Assembly (NCBI RefSeq): GCF_003347595.2
Contig: NZ_QCZK02000033.1
Coordinates: 1-56,108 of the forward strand
Reading direction: 5' to 3'
DNA from: Botryobacter ruber
Lineage (GTDB): Bacteria > Bacteroidota > Bacteroidia > Cytophagales > Hymenobacteraceae
DNA: 56,108 nucleotides
Part shown: positions 1 through 8,143 of the stretch, piece after piece
How positions within the stretch are numbered: the first letter of the stretch is position 1
Layout: every line of letters starts with the position of its first letter
Made by a program: the position numbers and the translations under genes
The notes under the pieces: generated by a model
Told to the model about the DNA's origin: nothing
What the model saw: only the letters and a program-made list of their open reading frames with translations
Database searches by the model: none

Positions 1-225
1 CCATTGTAAGAATACTCTTTAAGCTACCCGAAAGCAGCCAATGTGTCTGTCTGTCCCGACCCGTTTTCCTTTTCCTTAGAATTGACGCAGGTAATTTACC
101 CGCGCGGATTTTAATTTCGTCTCTTTCAATCTCTCAAAGAACCTGCAGAAGAACATCTTTCTTCTCTTGTGCTACTGCTGTAGCTCGTGTTATTTTTTCC
201 GTTTCAGAACCTGTTGTTCTGATTG
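1..225 (-). other. Probable 16S rRNA operon leader (transcribed leftward)
   Basis: No credible ORF. On the minus strand the stretch at 121-143 reads GTTCTTTGAGAGATTG, resembling the boxA-like 'GTTCTTTGACATATTG' of Bacteroidota rRNA leaders. The minus-strand sequence ends at base 1 with TTACAATGG, which commonly comes just before AGAGTTTGATCCTGG, the 5' end of 16S. Four strong promoters at 231-634 fire into this region. That the 16S gene begins within a few bases outside the window is inference. Confidence 0.7.
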
Positions 226-230
226 GGGTT

Positions 231-261
231 GCAAAGGTAAGCAAACTTTTTAACTTTGCAA
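231..261 (-). promoter_or_regulatory. Tandem rRNA promoter 1 (nearest to 16S)
   Basis: On the minus strand, -33 element TTG (261-259), 19 bp spacer, -7 element TACCTTTG (239-232) followed by CAACCCC. This is an exact match to the Bacteroidota primary sigma consensus TTG-N19-TAnnTTTG. Confidence 0.75.
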
Positions 262-337
262 TGCTTTTGAAAAACTTTTTTTCTTTTCTGCTTCAGCTAC
301 CCTGCCGGCTGCTGTGCTTTTTTTTCAGGAAGCAGAG

Positions 338-369
338 GCAAAGGTAAGCACCTTTTTCCGACCTGCCAA
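338..369 (-). promoter_or_regulatory. Tandem rRNA promoter 2
   Basis: Minus strand TTG (369-367), 20 bp spacer, TACCTTTG (346-339). Same -7 element and the same surroundings as the other three copies. It lies 107 bp upstream of promoter 1. Confidence 0.7.
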
Positions 370-469
370 AAGAAATTTAATTTCTTTTTTTACCTCTTTC
401 TGCTTCTGCTTTAGCGACTTACAGCTGTTAGCTTCTCTGCTTTCTCCCCCCTTCCTGCTGAATGGGGTT

Positions 470-500
470 GCAAAGGTAAGCAGCTTTTTTCAAGCTGCAA
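470..500 (-). promoter_or_regulatory. Tandem rRNA promoter 3
   Basis: Minus strand TTG (500-498), 19 bp spacer, TACCTTTG (478-471) followed by CAACCCCATTC, nearly identical to promoter 1 downstream of the -7 box. It lies 132 bp upstream of promoter 2. Confidence 0.75.
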
Positions 501-603
501 GCAAAAGGCAAAAAAAATATTTTTAAGCTTTCCGTTTCACTAAAATCTTCAGCTACCACTGCCTGGCCTGCCGCTTTCCCCGCCGCTCGTTTGCGTTGGG
601 AGT

Positions 604-634
604 GCAAAGGTAGAAATTGTTTTTCGCTTTCCAA
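604..634 (-). promoter_or_regulatory. Tandem rRNA promoter 4 (most distal)
   Basis: Minus strand TTG (634-632), 19 bp spacer, TACCTTTG (612-605) followed by CACTCCCAACG. It lies 134 bp upstream of promoter 3. The T- and A-rich tracts between the copies may serve as UP-like elements (inference). Confidence 0.7.
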
Positions 635-693
635 GAGCTGGTACTAACATTTTCCCGATTTTCATGTAAGCCCCTCAGCAGCAGCAACATTAT

Positions 694-855
694 TTTGTCT
701 GAACCGGGATTTCCACTGATTTATGATTTCATTGATTTCTTTTCCTGCTCCTTAGACTGCTCCTGCCAACTATTGCCGCTGCCGGGCAGGAAGTTGTGTC
801 ATCAAGCTAAATCAGGTGCATCAGGAAAATCAGCGGAAATCCCGGTTCAGACAAA
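694..855. repeat. REP-like inverted repeat, 29-bp arms
   Basis: Left arm 694-722 and right arm 827-855 are reverse complements over 29 bp with one mismatch. The arm core is TGTCTGAACCGGGATTTCC and the arms are 104 bp apart. It sits between the rRNA promoters and the purA terminator. The form resembles non-autonomous REP/BIME or MITE elements; no transposase is nearby. Confidence 0.75.
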
Positions 856-892
856 GCAGCTGTGAGCGTGGTGACAGGCGCAGTAGTCCCCA

Positions 893-927
893 AAACAACA
901 AAGCCCCGCTACTGTGTGCGAGGCTTT
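893..927 (-). terminator. Intrinsic terminator of purA
   Basis: Read on the minus strand just after the purA stop: stem AAAGCCTCGC, loop, GCGGGGCTTT, then GTTGTTTTG. One G-T pair interrupts the stem. Confidence 0.7.
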
Positions 928-953
928 GCTGGTAAATACAATACTGATGGAGC

Positions 954-2237
954 TTAGGCCACTTTTTCTTGTTCTCTTTTGAGCGTACTCTTCCTGTCCG
1001 GACCTACCGATACGATGGTAACAGGCACCTGCAACTGCTCTTCCAGGTAGGTAACGTAATTCACAAAAGCTTCCGGCAGGTCTTCTACCGTTTCAACTTT
1101 ATTCAGATCTACTTTCCAGCCGGGAAGGTCTACATACACAGGCTCAAACTGCTCCTCCAGCGAGTGCGGCAGCTGGTCTGTAATTTCGCCCGAAGCCAGT
1201 TTGTAGTGTGTGCACACGCGTATGGTATCAAACTCTGTCAGCACATCGGCTTTCATCATGTTCAGCTGCGTTACACCATTCAGCATGATGGAATACTTCA
1301 GCACGGGCAGGTCTATCCAGCCGCAACGGCGGGCACGGCCTGTGGTGGAGCCAAACTCGTTTCCAGCTTTGCGTATCTGCTCTCCTACTTCATCGTGCAA
1401 CTCGGTCGGGAAAGGACCGCTGCCGACACGGGTGCAGTAGGCTTTAAAGATACCGTACACTTCCCCGATATGCCGTGGCGCTACGCCCAGACCTGTACAG
1501 GCTCCGGCTACCAGCGTGGTAGAGGATGTTACAAACGGATAGGTTCCAAAATCGATATCGAGCAGGGAGCCTTGTGCACCTTCGGCCAAAATGCGCTCGC
1601 CATTTTTGATGGCGGTGTTTATCATATACTCACTATCGACCAGTTTCAGGGTGCGCAGGAAATCAATGGCTTCGAAGAACAGCGCTTCCTGCTCCCCAAG
1701 GTCCAGCTCCTGGCCGTAGAATTCCACGATTTTACGATGGCGGTCGCGCAGTTTGTTATAGCGGTCCTTAAAATCAGGAGCAATAATATCTCCTACCCGT
1801 AGCCCTACCCTGCCCATTTTATCCTGATAGGTTGGCCCGATGCCTTTTAAGGTAGAGCCGATTTTCTCTTTCCCCAGCGCTTCTTCCGATACCCGGTCTA
1901 TCACCCGGTGCGACGGAATGATGAGCTGTGTCTTTTTAGAGAGGTAGAGGTTTTTAGCAGCATCCACCCCGCGCTCCTGCAGTTTCAGCATTTCGGTGCG
2001 GAATACAATAGGGTCGAGTACTACGCCATTGCCGATAATATTTTTGATATGGGGATGAAAAATACCGGATGGTATCTGGTGAAGCACGTGCTTGGTGCCT
2101 TCAAACTCAAGTGTGTGACCTGCATTAGGACCGCCCTGGAAACGGGCAACAATGTCATAGGTTGGCGCCAGAACATCAACGATCTTGCCTTTGCCTTCGT
2201 CGCCCCATTGCAAACCTATCAATATGTCAACTGCCAT
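954..2237 (-). CDS. purA: Adenylosuccinate synthetase
   Basis: Converts IMP, aspartate and GTP to adenylosuccinate, the first committed step from IMP to AMP; cytosolic. The 427-residue length is typical. The N-terminal phosphate-binding loop GDEGKGK is at residues 12-18 with catalytic Asp13, and GGPNAGHT at 35-42 carries catalytic His41. The family blocks GPTYQDK and STTGRARRCG are also present. The ATG at 2237 gives the standard N-terminus. The gene stands alone, with a terminator at 893-927. Upstream there are two overlapping -7-like boxes, at 2377-2384 and 2386-2393, but their spacing to the only nearby TTG (2412-2410) is off, so I do not call a promoter. Purine synthesis close to relA and an rRNA promoter array suits growth control, although linkage is the only evidence here. 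Confidence 0.97.
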   Translation of the reverse strand: MAVDILIGLQWGDEGKGKIVDVLAPTYDIVARFQGGPNAGHTLEFEGTKHVLHQIPSGIFHPHIKNIIGNGVVLDPIVFRTEMLKLQERGVDAAKNLYLSKKTQLIIPSHRVIDRVSEEALGKEKIGSTLKGIGPTYQDKMGRVGLRVGDIIAPDFKDRYNKLRDRHRKIVEFYGQELDLGEQEALFFEAIDFLRTLKLVDSEYMINTAIKNGERILAEGAQGSLLDIDFGTYPFVTSSTTLVAGACTGLGVAPRHIGEVYGIFKAYCTRVGSGPFPTELHDEVGEQIRKAGNEFGSTTGRARRCGWIDLPVLKYSIMLNGVTQLNMMKADVLTEFDTIRVCTHYKLASGEITDQLPHSLEEQFEPVYVDLPGWKVDLNKVETVEDLPEAFVNYVTYLEEQLQVPVTIVSVGPDRKSTLKREQEKVA

Positions 2238-2515
2238 TTTACTTTAGTAAATTGATTACATTAAATGAATGAAGCCTGACTTCATTTTGTTTACGGAAAC
2301 CTCTATTACTTTGACAGCTAATGAGTTATACATCCGTGCAAACAAAATACAGTCAGGACACAACCTTATTCTTCCCCAAATGTAACAAACTTAGTTAACA
2401 CTTTTCTATCAATACCGGAAAGAAATTTACTGATTGAACTCTCAAAACGGCTTTCGGTGCACTACAAGTCCCGGATTTTGCTGGTGCCGATGCCTGATCA
2501 CCTTACTTTATTTTG

Positions 2516-2824
2516 ATGCTCCCAACCAGAAATAACAAGATATTGATTGATTCTGCTTACAACAATTACAATCTCCGAAATACAAAACATGTTATCTATA
2601 TGACACAGGAAGCGCTTTTAAAAACTCTGATCAGTTTAGGGGTGAAAGAAATCGTAGTAAACAGTGACCTTTACAGACCGGAGGAACTCATCCGGATTGT
2701 AACAGAGGCAGCAAATTCGGAAACAGTGCTTCGGGTTACGAACCTGTACAACAAATCCTATACTGTTATCCTGGAGCTGGCCCGTATTGGCAAAGGAAAT
2801 CTCATCATTGATTACCGGGAGTAA
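2516..2824 (+). CDS. Small protein of unknown function
   Basis: I do not recognise this family. The frame is open for about 102 codons from the ATG at 2516. The more protein-like part begins at an internal ATG at 2600 and gives about 74 residues with alternating helix and strand character and a charged C-terminus (LIIDYRE). The N-terminal 28 residues are rich in Asn and Tyr and may not be translated. There is no signal peptide, membrane segment or Cys/His cluster. It lies between purA and the STAS gene, convergent with the latter, and I see no good promoter in front of it. It is probably a real conserved hypothetical because its codon use looks ordinary, but start and function are open. Confidence 0.55.
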   Translation: MLPTRNNKILIDSAYNNYNLRNTKHVIYMTQEALLKTLISLGVKEIVVNSDLYRPEELIRIVTEAANSETVLRVTNLYNKSYTVILELARIGKGNLIIDYRE

Positions 2825-2839
2825 ACTTATTTTTGGAAC

Positions 2840-2976
2840 CTGCAGCAGAAGGTGTGGTGGAAGGTGCTGCAGAATAAAATGAGCTTGCAGGAGCAGCTAA
2901 AGCTGTGGTGACTGCAGCTGCAGCATATTCTGGCATGTTTTTCAGCTTCTGCCACAATCACCACTGCCTCTGCACC
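2840..2976. repeat. Cluster of GCAG/GTGGTGG dispersed-repeat copies
   Basis: Two degenerate copies read rightward (2840-2872 and 2890-2924, with GTGTGGTGGAAGGTGCTGCAG and related) and one reads leftward (2946-2976, TCACCACTGCCTCTGCACC). They belong to the dispersed element seen best at 23746-23785 and 41370-41407. They fill most of the gap between the small unknown gene and the terminator of the STAS gene. Confidence 0.55.
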
Positions 2977-3003
2977 TCAGGCAGATCTAACAAGCACTTA
3001 AAA

Positions 3004-3046
3004 CAACAATGGCCGGAAAAGCCTGTAAAAAGCATTTTCCGGCCAA
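3004..3046 (-). terminator. Terminator of the relA-Fur-STAS unit
   Basis: On the minus strand, an 11-12 bp stem TGGCCGGAAAA ... TTTTCCGGCCA with a loop of about 13 bases, followed by TTGTTGTTTT. It lies about 25 bp after the STAS gene stop. Confidence 0.7.
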
Positions 3047-3068
3047 TGCCGCTGCCAAAGCCTTGCCT

Positions 3069-3425
3069 TTAGCTTAAATAAGTCGATTCTTTCAGAAACT
3101 GGGTTGCAAAGCTGTCGTTTTCGGCAATCGTGAAGATGGCGTTCAGTTTGGTCACGATCAGCAGTTTGCGAATATGACCGGACGGCCTGATCAGGACAAG
3201 CTCGCCGCCTCTGTTCCGAAACTTCGTGAGCAACGACACCAGCACGCCCATGCCACTGCTGTCCATAAAACGGACATCCGACAAGTCGATGGCGCATAGC
3301 AATACATCGCCATCTACCTGCTCATCAATGGTAGCGATAAGGCGCTGGGTATCGGGCCCGGCAATCAAGTCTTCGTGCAAGCGCACAAAGAGGATTTCAT
3401 CTTTCAACTCGGTTTGGTACTTCAT
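3069..3425 (-). CDS. STAS-domain protein (anti-sigma-factor-antagonist type)
   Basis: Single STAS domain of 118 residues, as in SpoIIAA/RsbV-type regulators. These switch partner proteins through phosphorylation of a Ser in a D-SS-G-M-G motif. Here [15 protein letters not shown] carries that motif with the conserved Ser. I take the start at 3425 ([11 protein letters not shown]); a longer frame from 3473 adds 16 residues that lie wholly inside the Fur-family gene. With the chosen start it overlaps that gene by 29 bp, which suggests translational coupling. No anti-sigma kinase or phosphatase gene is in the window, so its partner is unknown. It could act in the general stress response or in cell-surface regulation. 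Confidence 0.85.
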   Translation of the reverse strand: MKYQTELKDEILFVRLHEDLIAGPDTQRLIATIDEQVDGDVLLCAIDLSDVRFMDSSGMGVLVSLLTKFRNRGGELVLIRPSGHIRKLLIVTKLNAIFTIAENDSFATQFLKESTYLS

Positions 3426-3897
3426 GTTGCTGCTCCGTTGCTTTTTTGGCGCGGCAATCGCCGCAGATGCCATATAGGTTTAGCGAATGATGCAAGATAT
3501 GAAAATTCAAAAGCTCGCCCACCATGGTTTGGATATTATGGATGCGCGGATCACAGAACTCCACTACCTTGTGGCACTCGGTACATATTACGTGATCGTG
3601 CTGCCGGTACCCATATGACTTTTCATACTGAGCAAGGTTCTTGCCAAACTGGTGCTTACTGACAAGATCATTTTCCACCAGCAGGTCCAGGGTATTATAC
3701 ACCGTGGCCCGGCTCACCTGGTAGTTCTTGTTTTTCATGCTGATGTAGAGCGACTCCACATCAAAATGCCCCGACCGGGAGTAGATTTCTTCCAGAATGG
3801 CATAGCGCTCGGGTGTTTTGCGCAGGCCTTTGCTTTCCAGGTAAGCTGTAAAAATTTTCTTTACCTCTTCTAACTTTGTTTTATCTATTGCTGACAT
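3397..3897 (-). CDS. Fur-family metalloregulator
   Basis: DNA-binding repressor of the Fur/PerR/Zur family, 166 residues. A winged helix occupies roughly residues 15-90 ([15 protein letters not shown], then the recognition helix [14 protein letters not shown]). A dimerisation domain follows with metal ligands: the HDHVIC block, CTEC, a second Cys pair CGDC near the C-terminus, and further His residues. The two CxxC pairs form the structural zinc site typical of PerR/Fur. Which metal or peroxide it senses cannot be read from sequence. It sits 29 bp downstream of relA/spoT and overlaps the STAS gene, so all three are likely one transcript. The C-terminal tail after CGDC (about 17 charged residues) is variable in the family. 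Confidence 0.9.
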   Translation of the reverse strand: MSAIDKTKLEEVKKIFTAYLESKGLRKTPERYAILEEIYSRSGHFDVESLYISMKNKNYQVSRATVYNTLDLLVENDLVSKHQFGKNLAQYEKSYGYRQHDHVICTECHKVVEFCDPRIHNIQTMVGELLNFHILHHSLNLYGICGDCRAKKATEQQHEVPNRVER

Positions 3898-3926
3898 AAT
3901 GCTTAATTTAAGGAAATACAGGCACT

Positions 3927-6116
3927 CTAATCGAAACGCTCTACCGACAGAATGCCATTTACTTTACTCATGCTCTGGATAAGCGTATCCAGGTGATTTG
4001 TGTCGTTTACAAACACCATGATATTACCTTCGAAAATCCCGTCGTGGGAGTCGATGGTAATAGAGCGCATGTTTACTTTTAAGTTATTGGAAATTACTCG
4101 TGTTAAATCGTTTACAAGCCCCACCCGGTCGGTTCCTTTTATCCGGATACCTGCCAGAAACGCCAGTTCCTTCTGGTCGGTCCACTTGGCCTTGATAATG
4201 CGATTCCCATAATTGGACATTAATTCCACACCGCGTTTGCAGTTGGTCCTGTGAATCTCAATCACGTTATCGTCCGTCTCGAAACCAAACACATCATCGC
4301 CGGGAATGGGGTTGCAGCAGGTGGCCATCCGGTACTGCATTTTGGAAGTGTTTTCGCCGATCACGAGCATATCCGAAGTCACGCCCCTTATTTTCTGCAC
4401 TTTCTTGTCGAACGACTGTGGTTCCAGCCGCGAAGCTGATTTATCTGCTGCCTCCGTAAAAATTACCTCCTTGATATCATTCGGGCTTAAAAACCCTGAC
4501 GCGATCCGGAAATGCAGGTCCTGCACCGTAGGCACATTAAAAAACGCCAGCAGCTTGTTAATATTGGCCTGTGAATCGGCAATATTCAGCTCTTCCAGCC
4601 GATTCTTCAGCATGCCTTTTCCTTCTTCCGCTTTATTCCGGCGCTCGTCCCGCAGATAATCCTTAATGCTGGCACGTGCCCTGGAGGTAACCACAAAATT
4701 CAGCCACTCCTCCGTTGGGTGCTGCTTATGCGAGGTAAGTATCTCCACCTGGTCGCCGTTGTGCAGCCGGTGGCTCAGGGGCACCAGTTTCTGGTTTACC
4801 TTGGCGCCAAGGCATTGCAACCCGATCTGGGTGTGTATGTTGAACGCAAAATCGAGGGCAGTAGCCTGGTCGGGCAGCGTGATCAGTTCGCCTTTGGGCG
4901 TAAACACGATCACCTCGTCCACGAACAGGTTCTGGCGGAACTCGTCCATGAACTCCAGCGCGTTGGCTGTGTTGTTCTCCAGCATATCGCGCACCCGGTT
5001 AATCCAGACCTCCAGGTTCGACTCGCCTGCGGCGCCTTCTGCCTTATACTTCCAGTGGGCGGCATAGCCCCGTTCGGCAATTTCATCCATACGGCGGGTA
5101 CGGATCTGCACCTCCACCCACTGCCCCGACTTACTCATCACCGTGGTGTGCAGCGACTCGTATCCGTTGGCTTTGGGCGTGTTTACCCAGTCGCGCAGGC
5201 GGTCGGGGTTGGGCTGGTAAAAGTCCGTAATAATAGAGTACACCTGCCAGCAGGCCGCCTTTTCGTTTTCCAGGGGCACATCCAGTATAATCCGGATGGC
5301 AAACAGGTCGTAAATTTCATCGAAGGTGATGTTCTGCTTCTTTATCTTTTTCAGGATAGAGAAGATGGATTTCGGCCTGCCCTTGATGTTGAATTTGAAG
5401 CCATAGCGCCGCAGCTCCCGCTCGATTGGCGCAATAAAGTCTTTTATAAACTTGTTGCGGGCACTGCGGGTCTGCCGGATCTTGTTCGAGATGTCTTTAT
5501 AGGTCTCGGTATCGGTGTACTTTAAATACAGGTCTTCCAGCTCCGATTTGATAGCATACAAGCCCAGCCGGTGCGCCAGCGGCGCGTACAGGTACATGGT
5601 TTCCGAAGCAATTTTGAGCTGCTTGTGGCGCGGCATGCTGTCGAGGGTACGCATGTTGTGCAGGCGGTCTGCTATCTTTATCAGGATAACGCGCACATCG
5701 TCGGAGAGCGTGAGCAGCATTTTCCGGAAGTTTTCGGCCTGCTGCGAGGTGCCGTAGTCGAAAGAGCCGGAGATTTTGGTAAGCCCCTCGATGATGCGGG
5801 CCACGCTGGGGCCGAACTCGCGCTCCACATCGGCAATTTCCATTTCGGTATCTTCCACCACATCGTGCAGCAGCGCCGACACAATAGAAGTTGTGCCCAG
5901 CCCGATTTCTTCCACGGCAATCTGGGCCACCGCCAGCGGATGCAGAATATAAGGCTCACCCGATTTGCGGCGCATGTCTTTGTGCGCTTCAACCGACGTG
6001 TTAAACGCCTTTTTAATAATCTTGGCGTCGTTATCTTTCAGGAAAGGCTTCGCGTAACGCAGCAGTCTCCGGTAATGGCGTAAGATTTCTTTGCGTTCTG
6101 CTTCCGGATCAATCAT
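3927..6116 (-). CDS. relA: RelA/SpoT bifunctional (p)ppGpp synthetase/hydrolase
   Basis: Makes and breaks (p)ppGpp in the stringent response. The 729-residue length fits a full long RSH protein. Order of domains: HD hydrolase with [12 protein letters not shown] and the metal-binding [10 protein letters not shown] (about residues 50-200); synthetase with [17 protein letters not shown] (about 230-345); TGS (about 390-450); a Cys-containing helical/zinc region ([11 protein letters not shown]); C-terminal ACT domain (about 655-729). The intact HD motif indicates hydrolase activity. The start at 6116 gives a normal N-terminus. A promoter matching TTG-N19-TAnnTTTG lies at 6210-6239, giving a leader of roughly 85 bases. 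First gene of the unit with the Fur-family and STAS genes. Confidence 0.95.
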   Translation of the reverse strand: MIDPEAERKEILRHYRRLLRYAKPFLKDNDAKIIKKAFNTSVEAHKDMRRKSGEPYILHPLAVAQIAVEEIGLGTTSIVSALLHDVVEDTEMEIADVEREFGPSVARIIEGLTKISGSFDYGTSQQAENFRKMLLTLSDDVRVILIKIADRLHNMRTLDSMPRHKQLKIASETMYLYAPLAHRLGLYAIKSELEDLYLKYTDTETYKDISNKIRQTRSARNKFIKDFIAPIERELRRYGFKFNIKGRPKSIFSILKKIKKQNITFDEIYDLFAIRIILDVPLENEKAACWQVYSIITDFYQPNPDRLRDWVNTPKANGYESLHTTVMSKSGQWVEVQIRTRRMDEIAERGYAAHWKYKAEGAAGESNLEVWINRVRDMLENNTANALEFMDEFRQNLFVDEVIVFTPKGELITLPDQATALDFAFNIHTQIGLQCLGAKVNQKLVPLSHRLHNGDQVEILTSHKQHPTEEWLNFVVTSRARASIKDYLRDERRNKAEEGKGMLKNRLEELNIADSQANINKLLAFFNVPTVQDLHFRIASGFLSPNDIKEVIFTEAADKSASRLEPQSFDKKVQKIRGVTSDMLVIGENTSKMQYRMATCCNPIPGDDVFGFETDDNVIEIHRTNCKRGVELMSNYGNRIIKAKWTDQKELAFLAGIRIKGTDRVGLVNDLTRVISNNLKVNMRSITIDSHDGIFEGNIMVFVNDTNHLDTLIQSMSKVNGILSVERFD

Positions 6117-6209
6117 AGATGCTAAAAAAATTTAATGCTAGCAGGCCGGCTACTGCCTGCCACCAGTCATTTGTCACTTACATGTTTAATACACTCGTAA
6201 TATAAGGTT

Positions 6210-6239
6210 CAAATATAACCTTTATTACGCTGCAACCAA
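6210..6239 (-). promoter_or_regulatory. Promoter of relA-Fur-STAS
   Basis: Minus strand TTG (6239-6237), 19 bp spacer, TATATTTG (6217-6210). Exact match to the Bacteroidota promoter form. It is the only such match seen between relA and the tRNA gene in this orientation. Confidence 0.65.
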
Positions 6240-6370
6240 TACCCATTACTAACCATAAGGCAGGTTTTGCCACAGTTGCTGCCTTTGTACTAAAACAGCA
6301 GCTGCTGCCATATAGTTTAAGCCGGGTCAGCTTTTCGGGCAGCAGGCTTCTTTTTCCCGGAAACTGCTTT

Positions 6371-6450
6371 ACAGCACCCGCCACCACAGCCACTGCTCCT
6401 GCCGCCTGTTCTGCAACCTTACTGCTGCTGCCACCATAACCACTGCTCCA
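6371..6450. repeat. Two copies of the dispersed GGTGGTGGC element
   Basis: Copies at 6371-6400 and 6421-6450 read CGCCACCACAGCCACTGCTCCT and a close variant on the plus strand, i.e. the element in minus orientation. The region 6117-6521 holds no credible gene: a leftward ORF of 92 codons at 6178-6456 is built from this repeat plus AT-rich sequence. Confidence 0.6.
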
Positions 6451-6521
6451 CTTCAAGGCGCTGGGTTTACCGCCGGGAAAGGGCTGTTCAAAAATATTTT
6501 ACAAAAAATTAGAGGCTGCTA

Positions 6522-6551
6522 TTGTATTTAAAATTTGTGTCCCTAAATTTG
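6522..6551 (+). promoter_or_regulatory. Promoter of tRNA-Leu(UAG)
   Basis: TTG at 6522-6524, 19 bp spacer, TAAATTTG at 6544-6551, about 25 bp before the tRNA 5' end. Exact match to the Bacteroidota consensus. Confidence 0.8.
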
Positions 6552-6576
6552 CACCATCATTACAAAACAACGCTAC

Positions 6577-6658
6577 GCGGATGTGGCGAAATTGGTAGAC
6601 GCACTAGACTTAGGATCTAGCGCCGCGAGGCATGGGGGTTCGAGTCCCTCCATCCGCA
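6577..6658 (+). tRNA. tRNA-Leu (anticodon UAG)
   Basis: 82 bases including the discriminator A. The acceptor arms GCGGATG and CATCCGC pair fully. A class II variable arm is present. The anticodon stem CTAGA/TCTAG encloses loop CTTAGGA, so the anticodon is UAG. The T arm has GGTTCGAGTCC. CCA is not encoded. Confidence 0.95.
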
Positions 6659-6665
6659 CAAGATA

Positions 6666-6702
6666 AACGAACCCTCAACAGCCCTGTTGGGGGTTTGTTT
6701 TT
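6666..6702 (+). terminator. Terminator after tRNA-Leu(UAG)
   Basis: Stem AACCCTCAACAG / CTGTTGGGGGTT followed by TGTTTTT. It sits between the tRNA and tig, so tig probably depends on partial read-through or on its own weak promoter, which I cannot identify. Confidence 0.75.
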
Positions 6703-6732
6703 ACAAGATGTATCATACTTAAATTCACAGCC

Positions 6733-8055
6733 TTGAACATTACATTAAATCAAACAGACAGCACCAATGCACAACTGAAGGTAGTACTCGAAGAGGCCGA
6801 TTATGCCCCGAAAGTAGACCAGCAGGTGAAGGAATACAGCAAAAAAGCCCAGATCAAAGGCTTCAGACCTGGCAAGGTGCCTGCAGGACTTATCAAGAAA
6901 ATGTATGGTAAGAGCATTCTGGTAGAGCAAATCAATAAACTCCTGCAAGACGAGATTTCAAAATATATCCGTGAAAACGATGTGAAAATCCTGGGCGAGC
7001 CGCTTCCTGCCGAATCGCAGTCGGCTATTGACTGGGATAACCAGAAAGATTTCGAGTTCGATTACGAAGTAGGCTTGCTGCAGGACTTTAACCTTCCGCT
7101 CGATAAAAGCGTAGAGGGGTACACTGTAGAGGTGACGCAGGAAACGCTGGACGAGGCTTTCGAGAACATCAAAAGACAGTTCGGCAAAACCGAGAAACCG
7201 GAAACTTCCGAAGACGGCGATTTCCTGTCCGGCGAACTGAAGGCAGTTGAAGGCGACTTCTCCTCCTCTACCCTAATTCCTTTAAACCGCGTAGTAGATG
7301 GCAAAGAGCAGTTTATCGGCGTTAAAGCGGGCGACGTAATCCGTTTCGACATCCGTAAAGCCTTTGGCGACGACAATGCTGCCCTGGCCCACGTAACCGG
7401 CAAGAGCAAAGACGAAGCAGCAGAACTCAATGGTGAATTTGAATTTACCGTAAACGAGATCAGCCGTACAGCACCAGCCGAGCTGAACCAGGAGCTTTTC
7501 GACAAACTGTTCGGTAAAGACGAGGTTACTACCGAAGAGGATTTCAATACAAAAGTTCGTGAAACGATTGAAGAAAACTTCAACCGTGAAGCAGACAACC
7601 TGCTGAGCCGCCGTATCATGGATTCGGTTATCGACAACGTGGAAGTTGAAATTCCGGCTGATTTCTTTAAGCGCTGGTTACTTATTACCAACCAGGACCG
7701 TTTAACGGCCGAGCAGGTAGAAGAAAATTTCGACAAATATGTGCGTGAGCTGAAGTGGTCGATGATCAAAAATAAAGTGGTAGAAGAAAACGACATCAAA
7801 GTAACAAACGATGAAGTTGTGGAAGCCACTAAAATGAAAATGCTTGCCCAGTTTAACATGCCCGAGATACCGGAAGCCCTGGTAGAAAGCATGAACAACT
7901 ACGCAAACGAATACCTGAAGCAGGACAACGGCCGCAATTATATTCAGGAGTACGAGCAGATTCTGGCAGAGAAAGTGCTCGCTAAACTTAAGGAGCAGGT
8001 GCCTGTGGTAGAGAAACAAATCACAGCAGAGGACTTTAAGAACCTGGAGTTCTAA
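6733..8055 (+). CDS. tig: Trigger factor, ribosome-associated chaperone
   Basis: Ribosome-bound folding chaperone for nascent chains, with peptidyl-prolyl isomerase family architecture. Length 440 residues. The N-terminal ribosome-binding domain contains KGFRPGKVPAGLI (about residues 42-54), close to the GFRxGKxP signature that docks on ribosomal protein L23. An FKBP-like middle segment follows (about 150-245) and a long helical C-terminal arm. The start is TTG at 6733: the peptide from there (MNITLNQTDS) matches the usual beginning of Bacteroidota trigger factors, and no in-frame ATG is nearby. It lies upstream of clpP and clpX, the classic order, but a terminator separates it from clpP. Confidence 0.95.
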   Translation: MNITLNQTDSTNAQLKVVLEEADYAPKVDQQVKEYSKKAQIKGFRPGKVPAGLIKKMYGKSILVEQINKLLQDEISKYIRENDVKILGEPLPAESQSAIDWDNQKDFEFDYEVGLLQDFNLPLDKSVEGYTVEVTQETLDEAFENIKRQFGKTEKPETSEDGDFLSGELKAVEGDFSSSTLIPLNRVVDGKEQFIGVKAGDVIRFDIRKAFGDDNAALAHVTGKSKDEAAELNGEFEFTVNEISRTAPAELNQELFDKLFGKDEVTTEEDFNTKVRETIEENFNREADNLLSRRIMDSVIDNVEVEIPADFFKRWLLITNQDRLTAEQVEENFDKYVRELKWSMIKNKVVEENDIKVTNDEVVEATKMKMLAQFNMPEIPEALVESMNNYANEYLKQDNGRNYIQEYEQILAEKVLAKLKEQVPVVEKQITAEDFKNLEF

Positions 8056-8078
8056 AGAACCATATAAACATTTTTCTA

Positions 8079-8111
8079 AAAAAGTCCTTCCATTTTCGAA
8101 GGACTTTTTTA
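8079..8111 (+). terminator. Terminator of tig, possibly overlapping a clpP promoter
   Basis: Stem AAAGTCCTTC / GAAGGACTTT with a seven-base loop and a following T run. The sequence TATTTTTG at 8110-8117 directly after it fits a -7 box (TAnnTTTG), but the expected -33 position (8088) reads TTC rather than TTG, so a clpP promoter there is only a possibility. Confidence 0.8.
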
Positions 8112-8143
8112 TTTTTGACAAAACCGTAAACTAAACAAATCCT

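Noticed and set aside
969..1802. Rightward ORF of 277 codons opposite purA
   Set aside because: Shadow of purA; the opposite frame has the clear enzyme motifs.
2377..2412. Promoter for purA
   Set aside because: Two -7-like boxes overlap, but the only TTG nearby is at 16 or 25 bp rather than about 19.
6178..6456. Leftward ORF of 92 codons in the gap before tRNA-Leu(UAG)
   Set aside because: It is composed of dispersed-element copies and AT-rich sequence, has a Gly/Ala/Val-repeat composition, and overlaps the relA promoter.
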